Positions 6,635 to 13,309 of a stretch of 64,000 nt of DNA are shown here, piece by piece; positions within the stretch are counted from its first letter, which is position 1, and every line of letters starts with the position of its first letter. The stretch is from Candidatus Symbiobacter mobilis CR (GTDB lineage Bacteria > Pseudomonadota > Gammaproteobacteria > Burkholderiales > Burkholderiaceae_C). The stretch covers positions 1,550,001-1,614,000 of the forward strand of contig NC_022576.1 in the NCBI RefSeq assembly GCF_000477435.1. The letters run 5' to 3'. The notes under the pieces are model-generated. The model made no database searches. It saw only the letters and a program-made list of their open reading frames with translations, and was not told the DNA's origin. The translations under genes were made by a program, and so were the position numbers.

Positions 6635-6747
6635 GGATTGAATAGTAACGTATAAGCTCCTATTGCACCAATAAGGCAAAGCATCCGGTAATGCTTACCT
6701 GCCCCCCCTACGCAATCGCATGGGCCTGCATCTCACCTCCCCGCTCA

Positions 6748-6811
6748 TTCCCGAACGGGAAATTTCTCGCACGCTAGCCGATGCATTGCGCCATAATTTC
6801 CCGATCGGGAA
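6748..6811 (+). promoter_or_regulatory. paired palindromic operators of hipB copy 2
   Basis: TTCCCGAACGGGAA at 6748-6761 and TTCCCGATCGGGAA at 6798-6811, the same sequence, spacing and distance to the ATG as for hipB copy 1. One HipB pool could thus control both promoters. Confidence 0.75.
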
Positions 6812-6829
6812 CTTTGTTGCGATGCACTC

Positions 6830-7108
6830 ATGACCTCCATCGACTCTGCGCAAACACTGGGCACCGCGTTGCGCGCCGCCAGAAAACGCTTGGGCCTGAC
6901 GCAGGCCGACCTAGCCCTGGCCGCTGGCGTGGGGTTGCGATTCATCGTCGATCTGGAGGGCGGCAAGAACACGGTGCGCCTGGAACAGGTTCTGCGGGTC
7001 ATCGACGCCCTGGGCGGTTCGCTGACGCTGATGCTGACGTTGCCGTTGTCGTTGACAGGCTTGGATGCTGGGGCCAAGCCACATGCAGAGATTGACCATG
7101 GCGCATGA
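6830..7108 (+). CDS. hipB: HipB-like Xre antitoxin, copy 2
   Basis: A 92-residue paralogue of the protein at 5080-5346, identical through the HTH and differing near the C-terminus (IDALGGSLTLMLTLPLSLTG, with four extra residues). The gene overlaps the start of a second, independently deleted hipA (ATGGCGCATGAGG). As in copy 1, the antitoxin and operators are intact and the toxin is gone. Confidence 0.9.
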   Translation: MTSIDSAQTLGTALRAARKRLGLTQADLALAAGVGLRFIVDLEGGKNTVRLEQVLRVIDALGGSLTLMLTLPLSLTGLDAGAKPHAEIDHGA

Positions 7109-7237
7109 GGCTGCCGTCTGGCTGTGGGCAGAGCCGGTCGGAACGCTGTCGCTGGTGGCTGGCCGATACCCTTGATCGAACAGCGCACGGCGTTGACCGT
7201 ACGCAGGCTGACGGAAGGCGCAACAGACATCGAATGA
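7098..7237 (+). pseudogene. hipA: HipA kinase toxin, internally deleted (copy 2)
   Basis: The original start is kept: from ATG 7098 the frame reads MAHEAAVWLWAEPVGTLSLV, then AGRYP and a stop at 7175, which is a HipA N-terminus. In another frame the very end of HipA follows directly (LIEQRTALTVRRLTEGATDI, stop 7235-7237). About 1.2 kb is missing and the junction is out of frame. The deletion endpoints differ from those in copy 1, where the N-terminus is lost and about 74 C-terminal codons remain. Two separate deletion events therefore removed the toxin. Confidence 0.85.
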
Positions 7238-7313
7238 TGTGCAAGGCTGCACATTCCCTGGCACGATCTGATCGCCCCTGGCTTGCATGGAAAAGTCGAT
7301 GGTTCCTATGTGC

Positions 7314-7416
7314 GTATTCCAGTCCAACATGACTGCTGATTCCGGGGAACATGACCGATACGACCGGTCACTGCGGTCACGCTTTTGTGAAATGGTGGTC
7401 ACGTTCACTGGAATAC
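7314..7416. repeat. 103-bp inverted-repeat element (most complete copy)
   Basis: The unit starts GTATTCCAGT and ends ACTGGAATAC, a 10-base perfect terminal inverted repeat. Inside are repeated ATTCCGGGGAACATGACC and GGTCAC words. A partial copy lies at 1185-1247 and a fragment of the right end at about 3838-3863. It resembles the multiple-repeat ends of IS21-type insertion sequences with the transposase genes deleted (inference). The copies at 1185 and 7314 bracket the TA island. Confidence 0.65.
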
Positions 7417-7448
7417 GTAGTTTTTACACATTCCCCCATCACCCGCCC

Positions 7449-8315
7449 TCACAGCGCCTTGCGTATTGCCTCATATTTTGTTTGGATGTCTTCTTCGCCA
7501 TAAATCAATTTCAGGCGTTTCACAATGAAGTGGCCACGGGCCATGTCCTGGTAAAAGTCGGTGAACATGACATTCAGACTGGCACCGGCAATGCATCCCA
7601 TCATCGGCCGCGCCTTCGCGGCGGATTTCTCTGTGATGACAATGCCGAATCTGGCCGCGATTCTTGTCATTACAGTCGCGAGCCAGAATATTGCCTTCCC
7701 CGGTGGGAATACAAAGCCGCTGACTTGGTTCGCGGCAATATCGGCAAACTGTCTTGACAACATCGAGATTGTTTCCGCCACAAAGCCTCGGACGGCGTAG
7801 TAGCTTGTTTTTGCGGCGTCATCGGCGTCACCTGGGCCGCCGAGTGCAAAGACTTCCATGCACGATTGTTTGGTCGCCCGATCATGGAGATCAAAACCTT
7901 CGCTGCGGGCAATGTCCGCGATGGACCGCAACATGATGGTTGTGGAAATGGGCAATTCCATAGCCAAAGCAGCAAAACCGAATGCGCCGCCGATAGCGCC
8001 TGATATGGCCGCCAGGACTTTGTGCAACAACGTGGATGCTGCTTTGTTCGGCTTATTTGCCAGGCTCCATAAGGCAGCATTGGCCGCTTTGTGGAGCGCG
8101 ATTTTGACGGTTTCGTGGAAGACATCCTGCGCGCCATCCGAACGTTTTCGCAGTAGCGACTCTATTGGCGTTCCCACTAGATTGGCGATGATTGCTGTGA
8201 TCATGGGAGATTCCAGCAGAGTGACGGCAGTTTTCAGGTCTGCATAGTCATGGGCTTTCCATTCCATCATCATGGGGAAGTACTCGATGAAGGGCACAGT
8301 CCGTATTCCCGGCAC
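7449..8315 (-). CDS. EcsC family protein
   Basis: A 288-residue protein if started at GTG 8315; ATGs at 8273, 8270 and 8267 (MMMEWKAHDY) are alternatives, and none has a strong ribosome-binding site. The EcsC domain covers most of the length, with LLHKVLAAISGAIGGAFGFA as a hydrophobic glycine-rich segment and the conserved RSIADIARSEGFDLHD region followed by CMEVFALGG. EcsC-family proteins are associated with membranes and an ABC transporter in Bacillus, but their biochemical role is unclear. It stands alone between the TA island and the envelope-stress genes. Confidence 0.85.
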   Translation of the reverse strand: MPGIRTVPFIEYFPMMMEWKAHDYADLKTAVTLLESPMITAIIANLVGTPIESLLRKRSDGAQDVFHETVKIALHKAANAALWSLANKPNKAASTLLHKVLAAISGAIGGAFGFAALAMELPISTTIMLRSIADIARSEGFDLHDRATKQSCMEVFALGGPGDADDAAKTSYYAVRGFVAETISMLSRQFADIAANQVSGFVFPPGKAIFWLATVMTRIAARFGIVITEKSAAKARPMMGCIAGASLNVMFTDFYQDMARGHFIVKRLKLIYGEEDIQTKYEAIRKAL

Positions 8316-8524
8316 CCATTGCTTTCTCCGCGCTCATCCATTCCAACGGTGGTATGGATGGCATCCAACCGGGCCGCAGCAAATCAGCGTCGGTACCGAT
8401 ACCCCAGTCTCTTGGGCTAGTTCCGGCACCGACGCATTGTTGGGCGTACTGTTGGACGTACATCGCCCCCGGTTCCTAACCGGGCAAGGCGACAACTGGA
8501 CTTACATAGCGCAGTGATACACGA

Positions 8525-8842
8525 TCAAGGGCGAACAACGATTTCGTTCTTCACCGATTTCACGCCCTTGACTTTCCAGGTCAATTTTTCGGCGGTGGCC
8601 CTCTCGCCGCTGCTCTTGGCAAAGCCTGACAGCATGACCGTGCCGTTCAACGTTTCCACGCTGATGGCGGTACCGTCCACAAACCGGTTGTCAAAGAAAT
8701 GGCTTTTCACCGCAGTGGTGATGCCGGTGTCGTCAATGTAGGAACCCACAGTCTCTTGGCCGCGCGTGACGGCGCAGCCTGATGCAACAACCAGTGCCAA
8801 AGTGACCAAGCCGATGCCCAAGGCAGAACGAATGTTGTACAC
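8525..8842 (-). CDS. BON-domain lipoprotein (OsmY-like)
   Basis: 105 residues with a lipoprotein signal (ALGIGLVTLALVVASGC, lipid-attachment Cys23) followed by one BON domain (SYIDDTGITTAVKSHFFDNR, then ISVETLNGTVMLSGFAKSSG and a final VKSVKNEIVV). The GTG start has AAGGAG seven bases upstream. BON proteins of this size are periplasmic or outer-membrane anchored and are typically induced by osmotic or envelope stress. It begins the group of stress and envelope genes that runs to 23.7 kb. Upstream, 8843-9114 holds no clear gene. Confidence 0.9.
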   Translation of the reverse strand: MYNIRSALGIGLVTLALVVASGCAVTRGQETVGSYIDDTGITTAVKSHFFDNRFVDGTAISVETLNGTVMLSGFAKSSGERATAEKLTWKVKGVKSVKNEIVVRP

Positions 8843-9114
8843 GGAATAACTCCTTCAATCGGGTCGTCTGCCGGGGCGGCAGCACGCAACCATTGCCCCA
8901 ATTTAGTTCGCCAGACCGGTTTGGTCTGTACGCTCTCGCACGCACCGGCTCCAGCGTAGTACGCATCTTTCGGGGCATACGGGCCTACTTCCTCTTTCTT
9001 GCTGTGTTCGCCACAGCACCGACACGCAGGCATTCCCCCCCCAAACTCTGGCGGTGTGCCCGGCTCGTGCTTTTTTCGGGCCGGGGTCCCACGCCACCAC
9101 AAACTAACCACGCC

Positions 9115-9594
9115 ATGCCTATCCTTCCTTCCCCCCCCACCGCACCTGCACCTTCGCCTGCTGCAACACCCACAGGCATCAACCCAGTCCAGCCTGCCTC
9201 CACGACAGACGCTCCCAAACAACCTGGCCCCCAAATCGGGCTGCTGGCCGCATTGCTGGTCGCACCGGTGCTGATTGCTGCTTGCGCCAGCACTGTGCCC
9301 ATCCCCAACGAGCAACTGGCCATAGCGCGAACCGCCGTGACCAGCGCAGCCAGCGCCGGTGCTGCAGACCTGGCCCCCACCGAGTTGCGCATGGCACGCG
9401 ACAAACTCACGCAGGCCAATGTGGCCGTTGCCGACCAACACCACGAACACGCCACTTTTCTGGCTCGTGAGTCCCAGGTCGATGCCAACCTGGCTGAAGT
9501 GAAGGCCCGCAGCCAAAAGGCCCAGAAAGCTGCCGGCGAACTGGCCGAAGGCAACCGCGTGCTGCGCGAAGAACTACAGCGCTCAGCCCAATAA
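9115..9594 (+). CDS. DUF4398 domain protein, probable lipoprotein
   Basis: 159 residues from the ATG at 9115. A proline-rich N-terminus precedes the hydrophobic lipobox-like segment GLLAALLVAPVLIAACA (Cys57), then a DUF4398 region (PNEQLAIARTAVTSAASAGA, then LAPTELRMARDKL) ending in a charged coiled coil. The 40-residue extension before the signal is unusual and no Shine-Dalgarno precedes the ATG, so the true start may be a downstream non-ATG codon. It is 36 bases upstream of a second DUF4398 gene and shares its PNEQL/PNAQL motif, so the pair probably arose by duplication and forms an operon. Confidence 0.75.
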   Translation: MPILPSPPTAPAPSPAATPTGINPVQPASTTDAPKQPGPQIGLLAALLVAPVLIAACASTVPIPNEQLAIARTAVTSAASAGAADLAPTELRMARDKLTQANVAVADQHHEHATFLARESQVDANLAEVKARSQKAQKAAGELAEGNRVLREELQRSAQ

Positions 9595-9630
9595 AGCCCA
9601 CCCCCCACACACACCGACCAAGGATTCATC

Positions 9631-10542
9631 ATGACTACCCGTACCCCCCTCTGCCTGGCCCTGCTCAGCGCTGCATTGCTGTCTGCGTGCAGCACCGTGC
9701 CCACACCCAACGCGCAACTGACCCAAGCCAAAAGCGACCTGATCGCTGTGCAAAGCGACCCGCGCACCAACCGCATGGCTGCAACCGAGCTGCAACAGGC
9801 TATCGATGCACTCAACACCGCCACTGCCGCATGGGTACGGGAAGACCCACCAGACCAAGTGAACCACCTGGCCTACCTTACCCGCCAGCGCGTGGCCATT
9901 GCCCGTGAAACCGTTGCACTGCGCAGCGCAGAACAGGCTGCTGGCGCGACGAGCAGCACACGCAGCAACATTCAGTTGCAAGCCCGCACCCAAGAAGCCG
10001 ACAGCGCTGAACGCAAGGCGGAGCTGGCCGAAAGCGATGCACAAGCTGCACAACAAGGCGCGGACATAGCGCTCGCCGCTGCCACCGAGGCGCAGCTCCA
10101 TACCGACCTGGCACAAGCCCAAAATCGGGAGTTGCAGGAACGGCTTCGCGAACTGAACGCCAGACCCACCCCCCAGGGCATCTTGCTCACGCTGGGCGAC
10201 GTGTTATTCGACACCGACAAGGCCCAACTCAAACCGGCCGGGCTGCATCTTGTGCGCCAACTGGCAACGGTGCTGAACGATTACCCGACGCACAACGTAC
10301 GGGTCGAAGGGTTTACTGATAGCACCGGCACCGAAGCACACAACCTGAACCTGTCAGGCCAGCGTGCCGAGGCCGTTCGTGCCGCGCTGCTGCACGAAGG
10401 CGTATCGCCAATCCGGGTGACCACCCAAGCTCTCGGCGAAAGCAACCCCGTGGCCAGCAATGACAGTGCTGATGGACGGATGCTGAACCGGCGCGTGGAA
10501 ATCGTGTTGTTTGATGGGCGCAAGCTGAACACGCAGCGCTAA
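9631..10542 (+). CDS. DUF4398 and OmpA-domain lipoprotein
   Basis: 303 residues. The lipoprotein signal MTTRTPLCLALLSAALLSAC has its lipid-attachment Cys at position 20. DUF4398 covers about residues 25-110, an Ala/Glu/Gln-rich coiled coil about 110-175, and an OmpA peptidoglycan-binding domain the C-terminal 120 residues (GDVLFDTDKAQLKPAG, then VRVEGFTDSTGTEAHNLNLS and GRMLNRRVEIVL). The protein would tether the outer membrane to peptidoglycan from the periplasmic side. AAGGA lies upstream of the ATG. The gene is followed by hairpin repeats that may end transcription. Confidence 0.9.
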   Translation: MTTRTPLCLALLSAALLSACSTVPTPNAQLTQAKSDLIAVQSDPRTNRMAATELQQAIDALNTATAAWVREDPPDQVNHLAYLTRQRVAIARETVALRSAEQAAGATSSTRSNIQLQARTQEADSAERKAELAESDAQAAQQGADIALAAATEAQLHTDLAQAQNRELQERLRELNARPTPQGILLTLGDVLFDTDKAQLKPAGLHLVRQLATVLNDYPTHNVRVEGFTDSTGTEAHNLNLSGQRAEAVRAALLHEGVSPIRVTTQALGESNPVASNDSADGRMLNRRVEIVLFDGRKLNTQR

Positions 10543-10608
10543 CTCGCCCATGGCATGGCCGCGCCATACCCAGCCAGATGGTTTCAGAACAGCACTGATA
10601 CATCCAGA

Positions 10609-10668
10609 ACCGGCCTTCAGACCGGTTTGGCTGCACACTTTGGGAAGGGGTTTGCACCCCTCCCAAAG
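10609..10668. repeat. composite hairpin repeat (units A and B)
   Basis: Unit A at 10609-10626 (ACCGGCCTTCAGACCGGT) forms a small hairpin followed by TTGGCTGCAC; unit B at 10638-10668 has arms CTTTGGGA and TCCCAAAG around a GGGG/CCCC stem. The same two units occur in the same order at 12130-12190, and unit A recurs near 22378 and 60741. Here it lies between convergent genes and could terminate transcription from both sides. Confidence 0.75.
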
Positions 10669-10795
10669 AGGCGATGACCGCTGACGGCCGCTGATGGCCG
10701 TTGATGGCCGGTCCATCAAAACCGGCGGCCATGCTGCATCAGGCACTGCATGAAGCACTGCGCAAGCACTGGGGCATGCGCTCTCAAATGCTGGC

Positions 10796-11080
10796 TTACA
10801 ACTGTGACTTGAAGTAGCTGAATGAATGCACGAACGCATCGCGCACTTTTTCCATTTCGGCCACCATGGCGTCCCAGCGGTCTTCACCAGTCGCCTTCAA
10901 CTCTTCCATCTTTTTGATAGCCTGCACCGACTGGGCGCGCAATTGAGCCATGTCCTCCACATACGTGGCGTGCATGCTGGCCTGTACTTCGGCGGCTTTG
11001 TTGCCCAAGTGCTCCATGCGTACGTTGAGCTCGTCGAGCTGGGTTTTCATTTTTTCAATGTAGGCTTCTCTGGTGGTCAT
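10796..11080 (-). CDS. small coiled-coil stress protein (sll1863-like)
   Basis: A 94-residue all-helical protein starting MTTREAYIEKMKTQLDELNV. A longer in-frame extension to 11149 is rejected because this ATG has GGAG just upstream and matches the family start. Heptad-like repeats (HLGNKAAEVQASMHATYVED, then MAQLRAQSVQAIKKMEELKA) predict a coiled coil along most of the length; W and SYFKSQL close it. Related small proteins are annotated as stress-response proteins, but the molecular role is unknown. It is divergent from the PRC-barrel gene at 11416 and lies within the stress cluster. Confidence 0.75.
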   Translation of the reverse strand: MTTREAYIEKMKTQLDELNVRMEHLGNKAAEVQASMHATYVEDMAQLRAQSVQAIKKMEELKATGEDRWDAMVAEMEKVRDAFVHSFSYFKSQL

Positions 11081-11415
11081 GATTCGGACTCCGTTTGGTT
11101 GATCGAGTTCATCAGGTGCGCAGCCAAGCGGCCTTCCACCTGAACCCATCTACAGGCTAGGTCTTTCGCGCTGCCCTGTCTGTACGACACCCCACCCACG
11201 ACATGCCCACAGACCACAGGCAAGCCCATTGTGGGGAACAAAGTACTGTTTTGGGGGCTGTGCATTGGGACATACCGCGAATGGGAAGCCCTGCAACAAG
11301 GCTGGTCTGTGTTGCACTGCACAGACGGGGTGTTTCTGGACACATACCATGCACTTTTGCATCGCTACTGAACCTGTACCTTGTTCAGGATACCCGCCAC
11401 CCATTCCTCACAACC
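11081..11415. promoter_or_regulatory. divergent promoter region
   Basis: 335 bases between two divergent stress-type genes, with no credible gene. An inverted repeat CTGAAC-N9-GTTCAG at 11368-11388 lies about 28 bases upstream of the PRC-barrel ATG and could be a regulator site. No strong consensus promoter was identified by eye. Confidence 0.35.
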
Positions 11416-12108
11416 ATGAAAGTACTTATGAAAACACCAATGAAAAACCCCCTTCTTCTCAGCGCCCTCCTCGCCGCAGCCACTCTGACCCATTTTGGTT
11501 TGGCACAGTCACAAGTGGCAGGCTCTACGACGATTGGCATTACCGTCACCGAGGCCACGCAAGTGGCCATGGGCTGGAGCGTCACCAAATCACTATTAGG
11601 CAAAACGGTTCACAACGAATCCGGCGAAAAAATCGGTGAAGTGATCGACTTGATCATTGCGCCCGACCGCAACCTGTCGTTCGTGATCGTGGGGGCGGGT
11701 GGATTCATCGGCATTGGCCGCCACGATGTCGCCATTCCGGTCAGCCAGATTCAAAATCATGGTGACAAACTAATCATGCCGGGGGCTACCAAAGATGCTA
11801 TCAAGGCCATGCCTACTTTCAACTACGCCAGTGACACGGCTCGCAGAGACCAGTTCATAGCCGATGCAGAACACCAAATGGCCCGCGCCCGCGACAAAGT
11901 CACTGAATTGCTACGGCGCGCCGGGGAGGCATCCGCCGAATCCAAAGCGGTCATCAACCGCGACATCGATCAGCTTCAGTTGGATCTGAAATACGCCCAG
12001 GAAAAATTGGACCACATGAAGCGCGTCGGCGCCGCGAACTGGCACGACTTTGAATCTGACGTCAACGCAGCAATCGTCCGTCTGCGCAAGGCGTTGGAAG
12101 CTGCATAG
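11416..12108 (+). CDS. secreted PRC-barrel domain protein
   Basis: 230 residues from MKVLMKTPMKN, chosen because a typical signal peptide follows (NPLLLSALLAAATLTHFGLA, cleavage near AQS); upstream codons show no conservation. The PRC-barrel covers about residues 60-130 (SLLGKTVHNESGEKIGEVID, then SFVIVGAGGFIGIGRHDVAI). The C-terminal 90 residues are a charged helical region (ARARDKVTELLRRAGEASAE, then LQLDLKYAQEKLDHMKRVGA). Exported PRC-barrel proteins are often found with CsbD and BON proteins in stress regulons. The function is unknown; a periplasmic structural or sensing role is inferred. Confidence 0.85.
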   Translation: MKVLMKTPMKNPLLLSALLAAATLTHFGLAQSQVAGSTTIGITVTEATQVAMGWSVTKSLLGKTVHNESGEKIGEVIDLIIAPDRNLSFVIVGAGGFIGIGRHDVAIPVSQIQNHGDKLIMPGATKDAIKAMPTFNYASDTARRDQFIADAEHQMARARDKVTELLRRAGEASAESKAVINRDIDQLQLDLKYAQEKLDHMKRVGAANWHDFESDVNAAIVRLRKALEAA

Positions 12109-12129
12109 CAATACATTGCAACAATCCAG

Positions 12130-12190
12130 AACCGGCCTCTAGGCCGGTTTGGCTGCACCCTTTGGGAAAGGGTTTGCCCCCTTCCCAAAG
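12130..12190. repeat. composite hairpin repeat (units A and B), second copy
   Basis: Unit A at 12130-12149 (AACCGGCCTCTAGGCCGGTT) is a perfect palindrome; unit B at 12160-12190 pairs CTTTGGGAA with TTCCCAAAG. Order and linker (TGGCTGCAC) match 10609-10668. It starts 21 bases after the stop of the PRC-barrel gene. Confidence 0.8.
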
Positions 12191-12191
12191 A

Positions 12192-12236
12192 AACGCCGAA
12201 ACCCCCGGACTAAAAAAGTCCGGGGGTTTCGGCGTT
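12192..12236. terminator. long perfect hairpin, probable bidirectional terminator
   Basis: Two perfectly complementary 20-base arms (12192-12211 and 12217-12236, core CCCCCGGACT/AGTCCGGGGG) around a loop of five A. It follows unit B directly and lies between the convergent PRC-barrel and Lmo0937-type genes. There is no run of T after either arm, so classical intrinsic termination is not certain. Confidence 0.6.
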
Positions 12237-12303
12237 CCGCCCTGCAGGGCGGGTTTTCCATCGGTGTGCGTGAATCGGTGTGCGTGAATCAATCAATAGA
12301 GCG

Positions 12304-12450
12304 CTATTTGCGATCACCGCTGATATAGCGCACCAAAAACATGACGACGGCCACGACCAGCAGAAGGTGGATGAATCCACCCAGCATGGAGGACGTGACC
12401 AAGCCCACAGCCCAGAGCACGAGCAGGATGATGGCAAGGGTCTGAAGCAT
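12304..12450 (-). CDS. Lmo0937-family small membrane protein
   Basis: A 48-residue protein read directly from the minus strand: MLQTLAIILLVLWAVGLVTS, then SMLGGFIHLLLVVAVVMFLV and RYISGDRK. Two membrane helices separated by a GG turn, and a short basic tail, are characteristic of the Lmo0937 family. Members are small inner-membrane proteins, often stress-associated and usually near CsbD genes, as here (CsbD lies 54 bases upstream on the same strand). The biochemical role is unknown. Confidence 0.9.
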   Translation of the reverse strand: MLQTLAIILLVLWAVGLVTSSMLGGFIHLLLVVAVVMFLVRYISGDRK

Positions 12451-12504
12451 GGCTTGGGTTCTTTCCAATCAGAACTGGCCCGCAGTTGCGGGCCAGGATG
12501 TCGG

Positions 12505-12687
12505 TTACTTGTGGGTGGCGTCCTGAATCACTTCCTTCATATCGCCGACAGCTTTCTGAGCCTGGCCCTTGGCCTGCTTGTTGAGGCCCTTGAATTGCTG
12601 CCCGGTACTGCCGGTGAGCTTGCCGGCCTGCTCCTGCACTTTGCCGACGACGTCCTTGATGGTGCCTTCGACTTGATCTTTGTTCAT
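12505..12687 (-). CDS. CsbD family stress protein
   Basis: 60 residues starting MNKDQVEGTIKDVVGKVQEQ, the standard CsbD opening, followed by AGKLTGSTGQQFKGLNKQAK and a hydrophilic helical tail. A longer in-frame start exists but adds no family sequence; GAAAGG precedes this ATG. CsbD-like proteins are small soluble proteins induced by general or osmotic stress; the mechanism is unknown. It lies between the Lmo0937-type gene and a PRC-barrel gene, all on the minus strand, so the three may be cotranscribed from upstream of 13150. Confidence 0.92.
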   Translation of the reverse strand: MNKDQVEGTIKDVVGKVQEQAGKLTGSTGQQFKGLNKQAKGQAQKAVGDMKEVIQDATHK

Positions 12688-12739
12688 GGCATTGCCTTTC
12701 GTGGTGGAAGAAATGGGTGGGAAGCACGCTTTTGTGCGC

Positions 12740-13150
12740 TCATGGCTGGGTGTATGGCGTGCCATAAAACTTGTGTACGCCGCCAGCCCAGGTTTTGTCC
12801 GACATGGACGGCCAACGGTCTTTGTTGAAGCCAGGCGCATCTTTCAGCGCATCTTTGGAAACGTTCAGCGTGAAGCGCTTGTTGATCGTGTCCAGCGTCA
12901 GCGCGCCCCAGGGCACTGCGAACAGCTTGTCGCCAAGGCCCAGCAGACCACCGAAAGACAGCACCGCGTAGGCAACCCTGCCGGTAGCCATGTCCAGCAT
13001 GAACTCCTTGATGTCACCCAGGCTCTCGCCGTTTTGGTTGCTGACGTCGTTGCCCAGCAGCGTGTTGGCACCCATCAGCGACGGCCCAGGGCCCTCGGTG
13101 CCATTGGCGTACATGCCGAAGTTGTCGCGGGTGATGTAGTTGGAAGCCAT
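12740..13150 (-). CDS. cytoplasmic PRC-barrel domain protein
   Basis: 136 residues from MASNYITRDNFGMYANGTEG, with AGGAG six bases upstream; the extended frame to 13303 is not needed. The PRC-barrel spans residues 25-110 (LMGANTLLGNDVSNQNGESL, then VAYAVLSFGGLLGLGDKLFA and VPWGALTLDTINKRFTLNVS). There is no signal peptide, unlike the PRC protein at 11416. The C-terminus ends in an aromatic stretch (HKFYGTPYTQP). This PRC type is widespread next to CsbD and BON genes in beta- and alphaproteobacteria and is presumed stress-related. Confidence 0.88.
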   Translation of the reverse strand: MASNYITRDNFGMYANGTEGPGPSLMGANTLLGNDVSNQNGESLGDIKEFMLDMATGRVAYAVLSFGGLLGLGDKLFAVPWGALTLDTINKRFTLNVSKDALKDAPGFNKDRWPSMSDKTWAGGVHKFYGTPYTQP

Positions 13151-13309
13151 GTGTTCTCCTGATGTCAGTGGAAGGGGCTGGTCGGTAACCAACCGACCAT
13201 GCATGCTGTCTGCGCAAGATGATCCGTTGGGGACTGCACCCACTGTAGGGGGGGCGCTGCACAGCGTCTGTGCGCCACCGAACCCCCCGCAGGAATAGGA
13301 CAAACTGGG

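Larger units (their letters stand above)
6694..7108. repeat. duplicated segment C, copy 2 (partner 4944-5346)
   Basis: Carries the same two operators and hipB as 4944-5346. The 5' part is essentially identical; towards the hipB 3' end it differs by substitutions and a 12-base insertion (near 7030-7045). Confidence 0.9.

Noticed and set aside
8290..8524. possible gene between the EcsC and BON genes
   Set aside because: Short frames on both strands lack ribosome-binding sites and family signs.
8893..9114. N-terminal extension of the DUF4398 protein
   Set aside because: The extension has no family resemblance and overlaps the promoter side of the BON gene; ATG 9115 is the more reasonable start.
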